64,000 bases of DNA from Segatella hominis (GTDB lineage: Bacteria; Bacteroidota; Bacteroidia; Bacteroidales; Bacteroidaceae), in contig NZ_CP137559.1 in assembly GCF_019249725.2 (NCBI RefSeq), positions 911,501 to 975,500 on the forward strand, in the 5' to 3' direction. The position numbers and the translations under genes were made by a program. This document shows, in pieces, positions 22,863 through 31,196 of the stretch; the first letter of the stretch is position 1; every line of letters starts with the position of its first letter. The notes beneath the pieces were generated by a model, which did not search any database, was not told where the DNA came from, and saw nothing but the letters and a program-made list of their open reading frames with translations.

Positions 22863-24998
22863 TTACTTTCTATTGTTCTTCGCTTCCAATACTTCTTCCA
22901 GATGTTTCTGAGTGATAGGACCACGGGTGATGAACTCAGTATTCTCTGGCAATTTACCATACAGTTCGATGAAGTTGTCGATAGTGGAAGGCGATGTGAA
23001 GACAATCCGCTTGAAGTGATTGAGATTCACAAGGCGAGGATGCTCCGGCATCACGTTTTTGTAAGCGACGAAGCTTTTTACGCTAAATTCTAATTCTTGC
23101 AATGCCAGAGGAATGTCTTCTGGTGACAATGAGGAATGAGGATAGATAATATCCTCGTATCGTGCATTGGCTTCATCGTATTTCTCTTTCTCTTTTTCGA
23201 ACCATTTTATGATTCCGAAGCGATTGTCTTCCTCTACCTGTGTCACATCTTTGATGCCTGCATTATGCAAAGCTTCAGTCGTGGTATCCCCAATGGAAAT
23301 AAATATATAATTTTCTTGCTCCTCGAGTAATTCCGGTATGCATTCTATTGTTGATGATATGCTATGTTGACTTGTAAAGACTACATATTTCGGCTTCTTT
23401 TCATCATCGTCATTCCAAGCTAAACCTTTTCCTTTGTAATACTCATAGTTTTCTTCATCATATAATGCATCTTTTAAACTGAAAATAGAACTATTATTGA
23501 TTTCTATCAGCGGGGTATATGTGTAGTCGGCATTTCGTTTCTCTATATCAGGTAATGTGCCTGTGTAGAGTGTTGGCTTGATGTCTGATGCCTGATGATG
23601 CTTCAGACCAGCCACGTTGCCGATAAGGGCGATGAGAGGAGTAGGGAGATCTTTTTTCTCTCCGTTTCTGAGCTCCCAAAGCGTAGTCTCAAAGGTCTGT
23701 TCGTCCTGACGGCTCACATTGTAGGTGAGGAGAACCGGGGTGTTGAAAGCCCAACCCTCTTCGTCGATGAGTTGGGTAGCGATAGCCTGCAACTGTTTGG
23801 CACCCATGTAATACACCAAAGTTTCTGCATCAGGAGTGACTGGCTGTGGGGTATGTCCGCTTACCAATGCCACGCTGGAGGAGAAATCGCGATGGGTGAG
23901 ACTGATTTTCTGAGATGCGGCAAGGGCCGAGGCAGTGGTAATGCCCGGAATGACATTCACATTGATGAGATTACTCTCTAAGAATTCGATTTCTTCGCTT
24001 CCATGAGCAAATATCATAGGATCTCCTCCTTTCAGGCGAACTACGTTCTTACCCTTTCTGGCTGCATCAAGCAGGAGACGATTGATCTCAGACTGCTCTT
24101 TATGATGATATCCGTCTCTCTTTCCTACATATACTTTTTCTGCTTTTTTATCATTGAGATAAGTCTCGTCTATCAAGTCATCATAAAAGATGATGTCAGC
24201 GGCTTCAATGGCTTTTGCTGCCTTGATGGTCAACAGCTCTGGGTCACCAGGACCGAAACCTACCAAGGATACGGTGCCTTGCGAATTCAAGAGATTCTTA
24301 AGGGAAGAACGAAGAGTGAGAAGCGAAGAATTTTCTTGCTCAGAAGCAGAAGAACCTTCTGTATTTTGATTCTTCATTCTTTGTGCTTCACTCTTCACTT
24401 TCTTTGCTGTGATGGCAAGGAAACCTTGAAGAGGATGGGTTGGGAAAGGGAGTACTTCGGCGATTTCATCCTCCATTCCCAATCGCTTTAATGCACAAGT
24501 AGCTACGATGGCGGCATCATATTTTCCGTCTTTTACCTGTTGTACTCTATCTTCAATGCAACCGCGTATTCCTTTGATAGTCAGGTCAGGACGTAATTCG
24601 TTTAAACCTTTCTTGCGAAGTGGGCTACTGGTTCCAATGATACTTCCGGCAGGGAGTTCTGCCAGTTTCTTATGGTCTCTGCTAACGAGTGAATCGGTCG
24701 TATCGAAAGCAGGAAATAAGGCGATGACTTCCATGTCCTCAGGCAGAGGATAAGGCAAGTCTTTCGCTGAATGAATGGCGATGTCTGCATCTCCTTGGCG
24801 GATGGCATCGTCAAGCTCTCTCGTGAAAATATCAGCAGGAGCTTCACCGTTTAATAGTGAAATCTGCTGGTTCTTGTCGCCGTAAGATTCCAAATATTTA
24901 ATCTCGTAGGCGAGTTCCGGGAAGTTCTTGAACACTTCCTCAACTTGCAGCCGGGAGAGTCGGCTGCCTCTTGCAATAACTCTAATCTTTTTATTCAT
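22863..24998 (-). CDS. HemC-CobA-HemD fusion for uroporphyrinogen III / precorrin-2 synthesis
   Basis: 711 aa, three enzymes in one chain. Residues 1 to about 200 are hydroxymethylbilane synthase: VIARGSRLSRLQ, HSAKDLP with catalytic Asp80, GTSSPLRKK, KYDAAIVATCALKRLG. The domain then stops at HPLQGFLAITAKK: the usual third domain with the dipyrromethane-cofactor cysteine is absent. Residues about 201-239 are a Ser/Glu-rich linker encoded by GTGAAGAAT-type repeat DNA. Residues about 240-465 are uroporphyrinogen-III methyltransferase (VGFGPGDPELLT, RLKGGDPMIF, VIPGITTASA). Residues about 475-711 resemble uroporphyrinogen-III synthase (VVFTSQHSI, IVFTSPSTIDNF). Its product is siroheme precursor for the sulfite reductase encoded upstream. 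Confidence 0.9.
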   Translation of the reverse strand: MNKKIRVIARGSRLSRLQVEEVFKNFPELAYEIKYLESYGDKNQQISLLNGEAPADIFTRELDDAIRQGDADIAIHSAKDLPYPLPEDMEVIALFPAFDTTDSLVSRDHKKLAELPAGSIIGTSSPLRKKGLNELRPDLTIKGIRGCIEDRVQQVKDGKYDAAIVATCALKRLGMEDEIAEVLPFPTHPLQGFLAITAKKVKSEAQRMKNQNTEGSSASEQENSSLLTLRSSLKNLLNSQGTVSLVGFGPGDPELLTIKAAKAIEAADIIFYDDLIDETYLNDKKAEKVYVGKRDGYHHKEQSEINRLLLDAARKGKNVVRLKGGDPMIFAHGSEEIEFLESNLINVNVIPGITTASALAASQKISLTHRDFSSSVALVSGHTPQPVTPDAETLVYYMGAKQLQAIATQLIDEEGWAFNTPVLLTYNVSRQDEQTFETTLWELRNGEKKDLPTPLIALIGNVAGLKHHQASDIKPTLYTGTLPDIEKRNADYTYTPLIEINNSSIFSLKDALYDEENYEYYKGKGLAWNDDDEKKPKYVVFTSQHSISSTIECIPELLEEQENYIFISIGDTTTEALHNAGIKDVTQVEEDNRFGIIKWFEKEKEKYDEANARYEDIIYPHSSLSPEDIPLALQELEFSVKSFVAYKNVMPEHPRLVNLNHFKRIVFTSPSTIDNFIELYGKLPENTEFITRGPITQKHLEEVLEAKNNRK
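24296..24408. repeat. GAAGAA/GTGAAG repeat inside the HemC-CobA linker
   Basis: In-frame low-complexity DNA of the same type as that flanking cysH and ending hemA. It encodes about 38 linker residues (KSEAQRMKNQNTEGSSASEQ and onward) exactly where HemC domain 3 would normally follow. Confidence 0.6.
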
Positions 24999-25072
24999 CT
25001 TTAAAAATGTCGGTTATGTTTATGAATAAAATGAAAAGGAAGTAAAGATGTTTGAGATGATGACAACTGACT

Positions 25073-26083
25073 TTAAGCAATAGAATTGGCTTTCCCTTCG
25101 GCCGCCGAACGTTGTTTCTTCACTCTTTGTTCTTCATTCTTCACTTCTAAAAATTTCTTTCTTCTTTTTAAAGCCTCCTGCATCTCCTGAATTTCTTCTT
25201 CGATGATGGCTTCGGCTTTCTCTACTTCGGCTCCTCTCACTTCGATGTTCTCACGTACTTTTCTTTCTACGTCTCTGATATTGTAGAGCTGAACGTTTGG
25301 GAGTTCACTAAGGCGTGAATCGATATCACGAGGGAATGCGAGATCTATAGCGAGCAGAGATTTCTGCTCTGGGATGTCTTCCTTGCGGATGATGAGATGT
25401 GGGGCTGAGGTAGCGCTTATGAGGATATCTGTCTTTGACAGGAACTCCTGCTTCTCATCCAATGTATATACCTTGATGCCGAGGGGATCAGCAAGGTAAT
25501 GTGCCTTAATCTGGCTGCGGTTGGCGAGGAACACCATCTTTGCTCCTTTATTCTGGAGGAACTTCAGAATGTCGGCGGTCAGTTTGTTGACACCGATGAT
25601 GGTGATTCGGGCATCCTTTAAATCAATATTGCCATCCTCCATAATCTCCAAGGCTGCGAGACTGTGCGATACGGCACCATGCGAAATCTCTGTTTCGTTG
25701 CGCACCCGCTTGCCTACCTGTAATGCGCTCTGGAAAAGTCGATGGAGCTCGGCTGTCAATGGGCGCTGGTCCTTGGCTGTATAATAAGCTTCTTTCACTT
25801 GTCCCTGAACAGCTCTTTCTCCAATGATGGCAGATTCCAATCCTGCTACCACACGAAAGAGATGGCGCGCTACCTCATCCGGGACTTCGCCTTCACCATA
25901 GTATATCTCGCTGCGGTTGCACGTTTTCAGGAAGATATAAGGAATGGGGGAATGATTGTTGATATGACTTCCCTGTATTTCCAAGAGTGATTCTTGTAGA
26001 AATTCATCGAAGACTTTCTCCTGCTCCTTGATGTCGGTTCCTTCAGCGAACTGGCTTTGGTCAATCGATTTGTAATGTACCAT
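25073..26083 (-). CDS. hemA: Glutamyl-tRNA reductase, short form
   Basis: Reduces glutamyl-tRNA to glutamate-1-semialdehyde, 336 aa against about 420 usual. The catalytic cysteine is in FLKTCNRSEIYY (Cys55), GLESAIIGERAVQGQVKEAY (about 81-100) is the family signature, and the NADPH-binding domain follows (RITIIGVNKLTADIL). The C-terminal dimerisation helix is cut short. The last 25 residues (VKNEEQRVKKQRSAAEGKAN) are encoded by the dispersed GTGAAG repeat, so the native end may have been replaced. Its start overlaps the upstream cysG-type gene by 23 nt. Confidence 0.93.
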   Translation of the reverse strand: MVHYKSIDQSQFAEGTDIKEQEKVFDEFLQESLLEIQGSHINNHSPIPYIFLKTCNRSEIYYGEGEVPDEVARHLFRVVAGLESAIIGERAVQGQVKEAYYTAKDQRPLTAELHRLFQSALQVGKRVRNETEISHGAVSHSLAALEIMEDGNIDLKDARITIIGVNKLTADILKFLQNKGAKMVFLANRSQIKAHYLADPLGIKVYTLDEKQEFLSKTDILISATSAPHLIIRKEDIPEQKSLLAIDLAFPRDIDSRLSELPNVQLYNIRDVERKVRENIEVRGAEVEKAEAIIEEEIQEMQEALKRRKKFLEVKNEEQRVKKQRSAAEGKANSIA

Positions 26084-26516
26084 TTTCTATCAATTCTTTT
26101 ATTCTGTTTCTTACTCGGATGCTTCTTTTTACATCCCTGGAATCACTTCCAACGGCAATGGTGAGGTTGTCATCGCGATAGATGGCTGGGGATATGAAAT
26201 CACATTGAGCCGGGTCATCGCAAACGCTGGTCAGAATATGCCGTTCTGCTGCAAGTTCTTTGATATGGTGGTTCAACTCATGATCTCCTGTACATACAAA
26301 GAGGAGTTGTACTCCATCCAGATCTGCAGTTTCGAAAGTTTTCTCTTTGATATGGAAGGGTAGTGCCTTCAGCTCTTCTGTAATCTCTGGGGCTACAACC
26401 GTTGCATGAGTGGTGAAGCGAGCGAGTATCTGAGCCTTGTGGGTCGCTACCTTCCCTCCGCCAACGATGAGTATGTTGGCGGAGACGATTTTAATCGTTA
26501 TAGGAAGATAGTCCAT
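26061..26516 (-). CDS. Precorrin-2 dehydrogenase / sirohydrochlorin ferrochelatase (CysG N-terminal type)
   Basis: 151 aa, Rossmann-fold enzyme of the CysG-N/Met8 kind. It oxidises precorrin-2 to sirohydrochlorin and probably inserts iron to make siroheme. Visible features are the NAD-binding VGGGKVATHKAQILARF (about 18-34), VVAPEI, and SVCDDPAQCDFISPAIYRDD (about 97-116) with the catalytic-type Asp. It overlaps the 5' end of hemA by 23 nt and follows the sulfite reductase by 22 nt, which ties siroheme supply to its user. Confidence 0.93.
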   Translation of the reverse strand: MDYLPITIKIVSANILIVGGGKVATHKAQILARFTTHATVVAPEITEELKALPFHIKEKTFETADLDGVQLLFVCTGDHELNHHIKELAAERHILTSVCDDPAQCDFISPAIYRDDNLTIAVGSDSRDVKRSIRVRNRIKELIENGTLQID

Positions 26517-26538
26517 ATTGACATAGATTAATGAATTT

Positions 26539-29079
26539 CTACTTTTTCCTAATCAATACTTTCCAGTAGTTCTCTATCTTTTCAGTAGAGAGTATGGTGT
26601 GGCCTTCGCCTTTCACGCTGCCTGGAACGTTTTCGATAGGTGCGCCATCGTCGAGAAGAATCTCCAGTATCTGTCCACTCTGCATTGGTGTGAGAGCAAT
26701 CTTTGTCTTTACAAAGTTCATCGGACACATCACACCTCGGAAGTCTTTCTTTACATCCGGGGATATGGCTGCAGATTCCGCAGATTCTTTTTCTTCATTC
26801 TCGCTTCCGTTTTTTTGTCCCACAGATTTCACAGATGGCACAGATTTATCATTGGCATTCTTGCTTTCGGAAACGCACACGGATTTCACGGATTTTTCTT
26901 TCTGATTGTCCTTTTCCTTGGAATCTTTTGCATCCGTCTGAGAACTATCGCTTGACAATTTAAACTGCAATGAATCATCCATGTTCTGATAGAGATCGTT
27001 GAGCAAGTCTGCGAGCTCATCGATAAGGGGTTGGTACTCAATCAATGAATTGTTGTTTCTTGCCTTTTCTGTCAATACTTTGAACTTCTGAGGGATGATG
27101 CCAGCAGCGATGAATTCCTTCTCAAATCCCTGATATACATCCTCGTCGGTGCGTGGATCCAAACCACGGGTAACGAGCAGCATTCGGTTCTCCGAGAACA
27201 CGATGTCGTGGAGGAGTTTCTCTATCTTCTTTGCGTCCTCTTCGTTTACAATATCCGTGAGATTCGTGAGATCTGTGTGCGACTTATCATTGCCCAATAT
27301 CTTGTCTATCTCTCCGAGTTTCTCCCTGATGGTATCCTGGTCGATCTCGATGATATCAAACAGACCGGCTGAGCATTCTGCTTTACCATATTTGATGAGA
27401 GAGAACTTTTCGTCGTCGCCGAAATCATAAAAGGTATCCGGTTCTTCTGTAAACGGAGCTATCTCCTTGTACTTGGCTATCAATTCTTTGATAAAACCTG
27501 CACCACGCTTTGCTACATAATCGTAGTAGTCTGCATAGTTGGCTTGCTCCTGGATGACATCTCTCAGATAATCTTCTACAAAGGCAGGAATCTTCTTGGC
27601 TGCGATATAACCCTGTTGGAGGTCGATCTCATGTTTGCCCTTGACTGGCAACCAAACCGTATAGGCAGGGTATGGATCATCTCCTACACGTCCCACACGT
27701 CCACTGAATCCCAAGTCGCCCCATGTGGCCAATGCACAGATATTGGTACATCCGTTCATTCGGAGTTCGAAGTCAGGGATGGTATCCAGATTCAAATCAC
27801 TGCTGAGGAGTTGCTTGGCAATTGCATCAATCGCACCTTTAGGTAAACAGATGCCAAGTCGGCAGGTGTCTGCACCAGTACAGCATGTGAGGTTGGTGAC
27901 AACTACAGGATAATCTACCTGATATACGCCTAATTTCTTGAAGAAGGCATAGATATCCGGAAGATATTCTTCTGGGATATTTCGCACCTGGATTTGTTCC
28001 TTCTTGGTGAAGCGGATCACATCGTTGCCATAATTTCCAAGATATTCAGCCACTTCTGCAAAGAAATCGGTGGAATTATTGCCGTGGCGCAATGGGATGT
28101 AGGCATACCAGAGGTTCTCTTTCAAGCCCTCGGCATTGGTCTGCTTATGGGCGTAACGGTGCTTCCAGGTTTCAAAATCGGTTGGAGCTTTAAGTGGAGG
28201 GAAGTTGGGCTTATGGTGTTCCAATGGCAATGCCGGAGCCTCGAAATCGATTGAACCATCTTTTTTAAGTTCCTCAAACTCTTCGAGATACAATCGCTTG
28301 GCTTCTTCTGTTCCGTATTTGTAGAACACGTATCTCATGCGTGCCTTGTGGCGGTTTCTTCTGTTTCCGTATTTATGGAACCAGTTTTTCAATGCCTTGG
28401 CTGCACGATAGAGGTCCTTCTCTGGAAGAAAGTCGAATACCTCCCAACCGGTGTGGGCGTTGCTGGCGGCACTACCGGCGATGAGCACTCTGAATCCTCG
28501 CTGTCCGTCCTTGATGCGTGCCTGCAGACCCAGGTCGGCGATGTAGGAGTAGTTGCCTGTAGCCACACTGGTATCTATTGCCACCTTGTATTTTCTAGGC
28601 ATCGTGAACGAATCTTTCTCGGCGATGAGTCGGGAGGTGAGTTCCTCCACGTATGGATAGACATCGAATTCCTCATCGGCAGTGAGTCCGCTCCGGTCAT
28701 CCACCATCATGTTTCTTACGGTGTTTCCACCGCCACCTGCGCTGGAGATGCCCACCTTTTCCAGTTTCTTCAGAGCCGGAATGGCATCTTCGATATCAAC
28801 ATTGTGAATCTGAATCTCCTGTCGGGTGGTAACGTGGAGATGCGAAGTGGAGAGCTGGTGACCCACAAAGGCAATCTTGGCAAGCTGCTCTGGGGTGACG
28901 AGACCGCCGGCACAACGCAGTCGGAGCATATAGTGCTGGTTCTTGCGCTGCTCGTAGATGCCCATAGGTACACGGTTCGACTTCAACTGACCAGCCTGAA
29001 TCTCGCCCGCCTTGAATTGGTCGATGAGTGACTGGGTATAGTCCAAGTCTCCATTTAATGTAGAAGGTATTCTGTACAT
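26539..29079 (-). CDS. Siroheme sulfite reductase fused to TusA-like sulfur-transfer domain
   Basis: 846 aa. Residues about 1-500 are a nitrite/sulfite reductase with the siroheme-[4Fe-4S] ligands Cys400-x5-Cys406 (CTGADTC) and Cys444-x3-Cys448 (CTNIC). Residues about 515-690 are a helical domain of unknown role. About 700-775 is a low-complexity linker (DSKEKDNQKEKSVKSVCVSE) encoded by a 'CACAGATTTCACAGAT'-type dispersed repeat. About 777-846 is TusA/SirA-like (FRGVMCPMNFVKTKIAL, Cys785), with CPMN in place of the usual CPxP. It reduces sulfite to sulfide; the TusA domain suggests sulfur is handed on as persulfide. Adjacent to the JAMM protease and siroheme genes. Confidence 0.92.
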   Translation of the reverse strand: MYRIPSTLNGDLDYTQSLIDQFKAGEIQAGQLKSNRVPMGIYEQRKNQHYMLRLRCAGGLVTPEQLAKIAFVGHQLSTSHLHVTTRQEIQIHNVDIEDAIPALKKLEKVGISSAGGGGNTVRNMMVDDRSGLTADEEFDVYPYVEELTSRLIAEKDSFTMPRKYKVAIDTSVATGNYSYIADLGLQARIKDGQRGFRVLIAGSAASNAHTGWEVFDFLPEKDLYRAAKALKNWFHKYGNRRNRHKARMRYVFYKYGTEEAKRLYLEEFEELKKDGSIDFEAPALPLEHHKPNFPPLKAPTDFETWKHRYAHKQTNAEGLKENLWYAYIPLRHGNNSTDFFAEVAEYLGNYGNDVIRFTKKEQIQVRNIPEEYLPDIYAFFKKLGVYQVDYPVVVTNLTCCTGADTCRLGICLPKGAIDAIAKQLLSSDLNLDTIPDFELRMNGCTNICALATWGDLGFSGRVGRVGDDPYPAYTVWLPVKGKHEIDLQQGYIAAKKIPAFVEDYLRDVIQEQANYADYYDYVAKRGAGFIKELIAKYKEIAPFTEEPDTFYDFGDDEKFSLIKYGKAECSAGLFDIIEIDQDTIREKLGEIDKILGNDKSHTDLTNLTDIVNEEDAKKIEKLLHDIVFSENRMLLVTRGLDPRTDEDVYQGFEKEFIAAGIIPQKFKVLTEKARNNNSLIEYQPLIDELADLLNDLYQNMDDSLQFKLSSDSSQTDAKDSKEKDNQKEKSVKSVCVSESKNANDKSVPSVKSVGQKNGSENEEKESAESAAISPDVKKDFRGVMCPMNFVKTKIALTPMQSGQILEILLDDGAPIENVPGSVKGEGHTILSTEKIENYWKVLIRKK

Positions 29080-29160
29080 GTTCTTGTATCTTATTTAGTT
29101 ATATTGAAGGAGTGAAGCGTTTATCAGAATGAGACTATAGAATTTTTCACTCTTCGTTCT

Positions 29161-29559
29161 TCACTCTTCACTATAATGTTCTTCCTTATCCACCACCTTT
29201 CCATTCAGAACCTTGAATGAATTGAGGTGAATCTTTCCGTCGAGCAATGAGAGGATGGCATAACGGATGTTGGGATCGTTTGCCAGCCGAAGGTCTTCCT
29301 GCGATGGGCGGGAAGGCGATGCAGGGTGACTGTGCCAGTTGGCGAGAATCTTCAAGCCCTTGCTTCGGGCGTATTTCAGAGCCGCAAACTGGTCTTTCGG
29401 AGCAAAGGCAAAATGCTCCTCGCTATGGTCGATGTTCTCCATCCAGTAGCTTTCCGTCACCACATCATCCTTGCCTAACAGAAGTCCGCAACTCTCAATG
29501 GGAGCGTCCTTTTTGGCTTGCTCGATGATGGTCTGTATTACGTCGTCGTTAATCTTCAT
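29161..29559 (-). CDS. JAMM/Mov34 metalloprotease, HcyD-like
   Basis: 132 aa zinc protease of the M67 (JAMM) family with a complete active site: Glu22 (IESCG), His76 and His78 in NWHSHP, Ser86 and Asp89 in PSQEDL, which is H-x-H-x7-S-x2-D. In Wolinella the homologue HcyD trims the C-terminal residue from the carrier HcyS and later releases homocysteine. Here the carrier ends GGG-Ala-Cys, so a trimming protease is needed. The C-terminus KEEHYSEE runs into a GTGAAG repeat. It lies between the sulfite reductase and the inserted gene pair. Confidence 0.88.
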   Translation of the reverse strand: MKINDDVIQTIIEQAKKDAPIESCGLLLGKDDVVTESYWMENIDHSEEHFAFAPKDQFAALKYARSKGLKILANWHSHPASPSRPSQEDLRLANDPNIRYAILSLLDGKIHLNSFKVLNGKVVDKEEHYSEE

Positions 29560-29575
29560 AATATGTTAAGATTGT

Positions 29576-30160
29576 TTATACATCTCCTCTATGATACATG
29601 CAATATGAAAATTCACCAAGGGCTATACCCCATCCTATGTAAGGAATAGCTCGTTTTGCAATACTTTTTCCTACAGCTTTTAATGCAATTTTTAAGCCTG
29701 TTCTTGAAGTAAAACCTCCTTTTACAAGTTCTTTTATTCCAAAAGCATATGCTGCGCACCCACCAATAGATCTAGTAGTTGGATGATTCTCATATTCTGC
29801 TTCTTCAATTAAAATTAACCCAAGAAGAGAAAGAGTTTGGATTTTATATTCCTTGTCAATGCTATCTGTTGTGATAAAATTCTTTGCAAGAAAATCTTCT
29901 GTTTTTGTTGCAATTTCTTGAGCGTAAACATCAAGAGAATCTTCATTTATGGCAGCTCTTGATGTGTTTGGATAATAATTTTTGTATGCATTAGCTGACT
30001 TTTGGGCAATCTTGCTGGTTACCTCAGTAAACTGATTTATTCCGCTAACTTTTTCAGAAACCTCTTTGTTTGAAGTCTGTATTTCATCAGTAGAACATGC
30101 AGAAATCACATTACATACTATAAAAAATAGTACTATTTTTATAATCCCATTCTTATTCAT
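29576..30160 (-). CDS. Lipoprotein with bacteriocin-like Gly-rich C-terminus
   Basis: 194 aa, not a recognised family. The N-terminus is a lipoprotein signal (IVLFFIVCNVISACS, Cys22). The middle (about 25-130) is helical and polar. From about residue 133 it changes to GGCAAYAFGIKELVKGG, then TSRTGLKIALKAVGKSIAK and RAIPYIGWGIALGEFSYCM: cationic, Gly/Ala-rich and hydrophobic, with two cysteines (135 and 187). This end resembles membrane-active class II bacteriocins following a double glycine. The DNA is more AT-rich than its neighbours, and the gene interrupts an otherwise sulfur-related operon. Function as toxin is inference. Confidence 0.6.
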   Translation of the reverse strand: MNKNGIIKIVLFFIVCNVISACSTDEIQTSNKEVSEKVSGINQFTEVTSKIAQKSANAYKNYYPNTSRAAINEDSLDVYAQEIATKTEDFLAKNFITTDSIDKEYKIQTLSLLGLILIEEAEYENHPTTRSIGGCAAYAFGIKELVKGGFTSRTGLKIALKAVGKSIAKRAIPYIGWGIALGEFSYCMYHRGDV

Positions 30161-30164
30161 GACT

Positions 30165-30359
30165 CTATTGTCTTAAATTGTTTAATATCTCTAAGAGTAC
30201 ATACAAAAAAATAGCAGCGGAAAGTATATCTCTTTCTTGTGTCAATTTTTGTATTTGTTTATCTTTTATTTTTCTATTTTTGATAGCTATTCTGTAGATA
30301 CTATAGATTAAACCTACAGAAAATAACAATATGATAATGTAATGATGTAATGTATTCAT
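30165..30359 (-). CDS. Small two-span membrane protein paired with the lipoprotein
   Basis: 64 aa: MNTLHHYIIILLFSVGLIYS is a first membrane segment, then a basic polar loop (KNRKIKDKQIQKLTQERD), then a second hydrophobic segment (ILSAAIFLYVLLEIL). It ends 4 nt before the lipoprotein start and has the same AT-rich composition, so the two form a pair. Size and topology fit an immunity protein or holin-like partner, but no family is recognised. Its start codon lies inside the first copy of a 24-bp direct repeat. Confidence 0.6.
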   Translation of the reverse strand: MNTLHHYIIILLFSVGLIYSIYRIAIKNRKIKDKQIQKLTQERDILSAAIFLYVLLEILNNLRQ

Positions 30360-30391
30360 TATTTAGTGATGTAATGTATTCATTATCTAGT
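30344..30391. repeat. Tandem 24-bp direct duplication at the hcyF-like 3' end
   Basis: GATGTAATGTATTCATTAT plus (T or C)TAGT occurs at 30344-30367 and 30368-30391 with one mismatch. The second copy contains the TAG stop of the E1-like gene; the first contains the start codon of the 64-aa gene. This may be a scar of insertion of the gene pair. Confidence 0.75.
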
Positions 30392-31196
30392 GATGCTTCA
30401 AATCACACGCAGCCTGCTCGTAGTCGATGAGATGATCGATGGTAGGGTGGTCGCCGCAGATTTCGCAGGATGCACGTTTCTTCACCTTGATGGTGCGGAA
30501 GTTCATCGTCTTGGCATCGAAGGTGAGCAGTCTGTCTGTCAGGAGATCGCCTACGCCCAGGAAATATTTCAATGCTTCTGCAGCCTGAATGGTTCCTAAC
30601 ATACCGGCAATGGCTCCTAAAACTCCTGCCTGACTACAGGTCGGAACGACACCTGCTGGAGGTGGCTCCTTGAAGAAACAGCGATAACATGCTGTTCCTG
30701 GCAGATGTGTAAAGGTCTGACCCTGGAAGCGGAGAATACCGCCATGAGAAAAGGCTTTGCCTAATCGAACACAGGCATCATTGATGAGGAATTTTGCTGG
30801 GAAATTGTCTGTTCCATCAATGATGAAATCCCAAGGCTGGATGATTTCCTCTGCATTGTGGGAATCAAGGAAATCATGATAGGTAGTTACCTCTACGTCC
30901 GGATTGATGCCAATCATCTTCTCCTTGGCACTTTCCACCTTAGGTCTTCCCAAATCTTTGGTCTGATGAATGACCTGTCGTTGCAGGTTGCTCAGATCAA
31001 CAACGTCTGCATCTACGATACCGATATGTCCCACTCCGGCTGCTGCCAGATAAAGAGATACTGGTGAGCCTAAACCTCCTGCACCGATAATTAGGACTTT
31101 GGCATTGAGGAGCTTTTCCTGTCCTTCGAGACCTACATCCTGAAGCAGGATATGTCGGCTATATCTCTCAATTTGTTCTTCACTTAATTCTATCAT
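30387..31196 (-). CDS. E1-like sulfur-carrier adenylyltransferase, HcyF/ThiF/MoeB type
   Basis: 269 aa. Adenylates the C-terminal glycine of a ubiquitin-like sulfur carrier. IIGAGGLGSPVSLYLAAAG (about 36-54) is the ATP-binding Rossmann loop, and DADVVDLSNLQRQVIH and IDGTDNFPAKFLINDA (Asp130) are family blocks. Zinc ligands are Cys170/Cys173 and Cys244/Cys247, and a Cys187 in TCSQAG is the position of the MoeB/ThiF sulfur-handling cysteine. Since carrier, protease and sulfite reductase are neighbours, I assign it to the HcyF role rather than thiamine or molybdopterin, with ThiF as the main alternative. Confidence 0.88.
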   Translation of the reverse strand: MIELSEEQIERYSRHILLQDVGLEGQEKLLNAKVLIIGAGGLGSPVSLYLAAAGVGHIGIVDADVVDLSNLQRQVIHQTKDLGRPKVESAKEKMIGINPDVEVTTYHDFLDSHNAEEIIQPWDFIIDGTDNFPAKFLINDACVRLGKAFSHGGILRFQGQTFTHLPGTACYRCFFKEPPPAGVVPTCSQAGVLGAIAGMLGTIQAAEALKYFLGVGDLLTDRLLTFDAKTMNFRTIKVKKRASCEICGDHPTIDHLIDYEQAACDLKHH

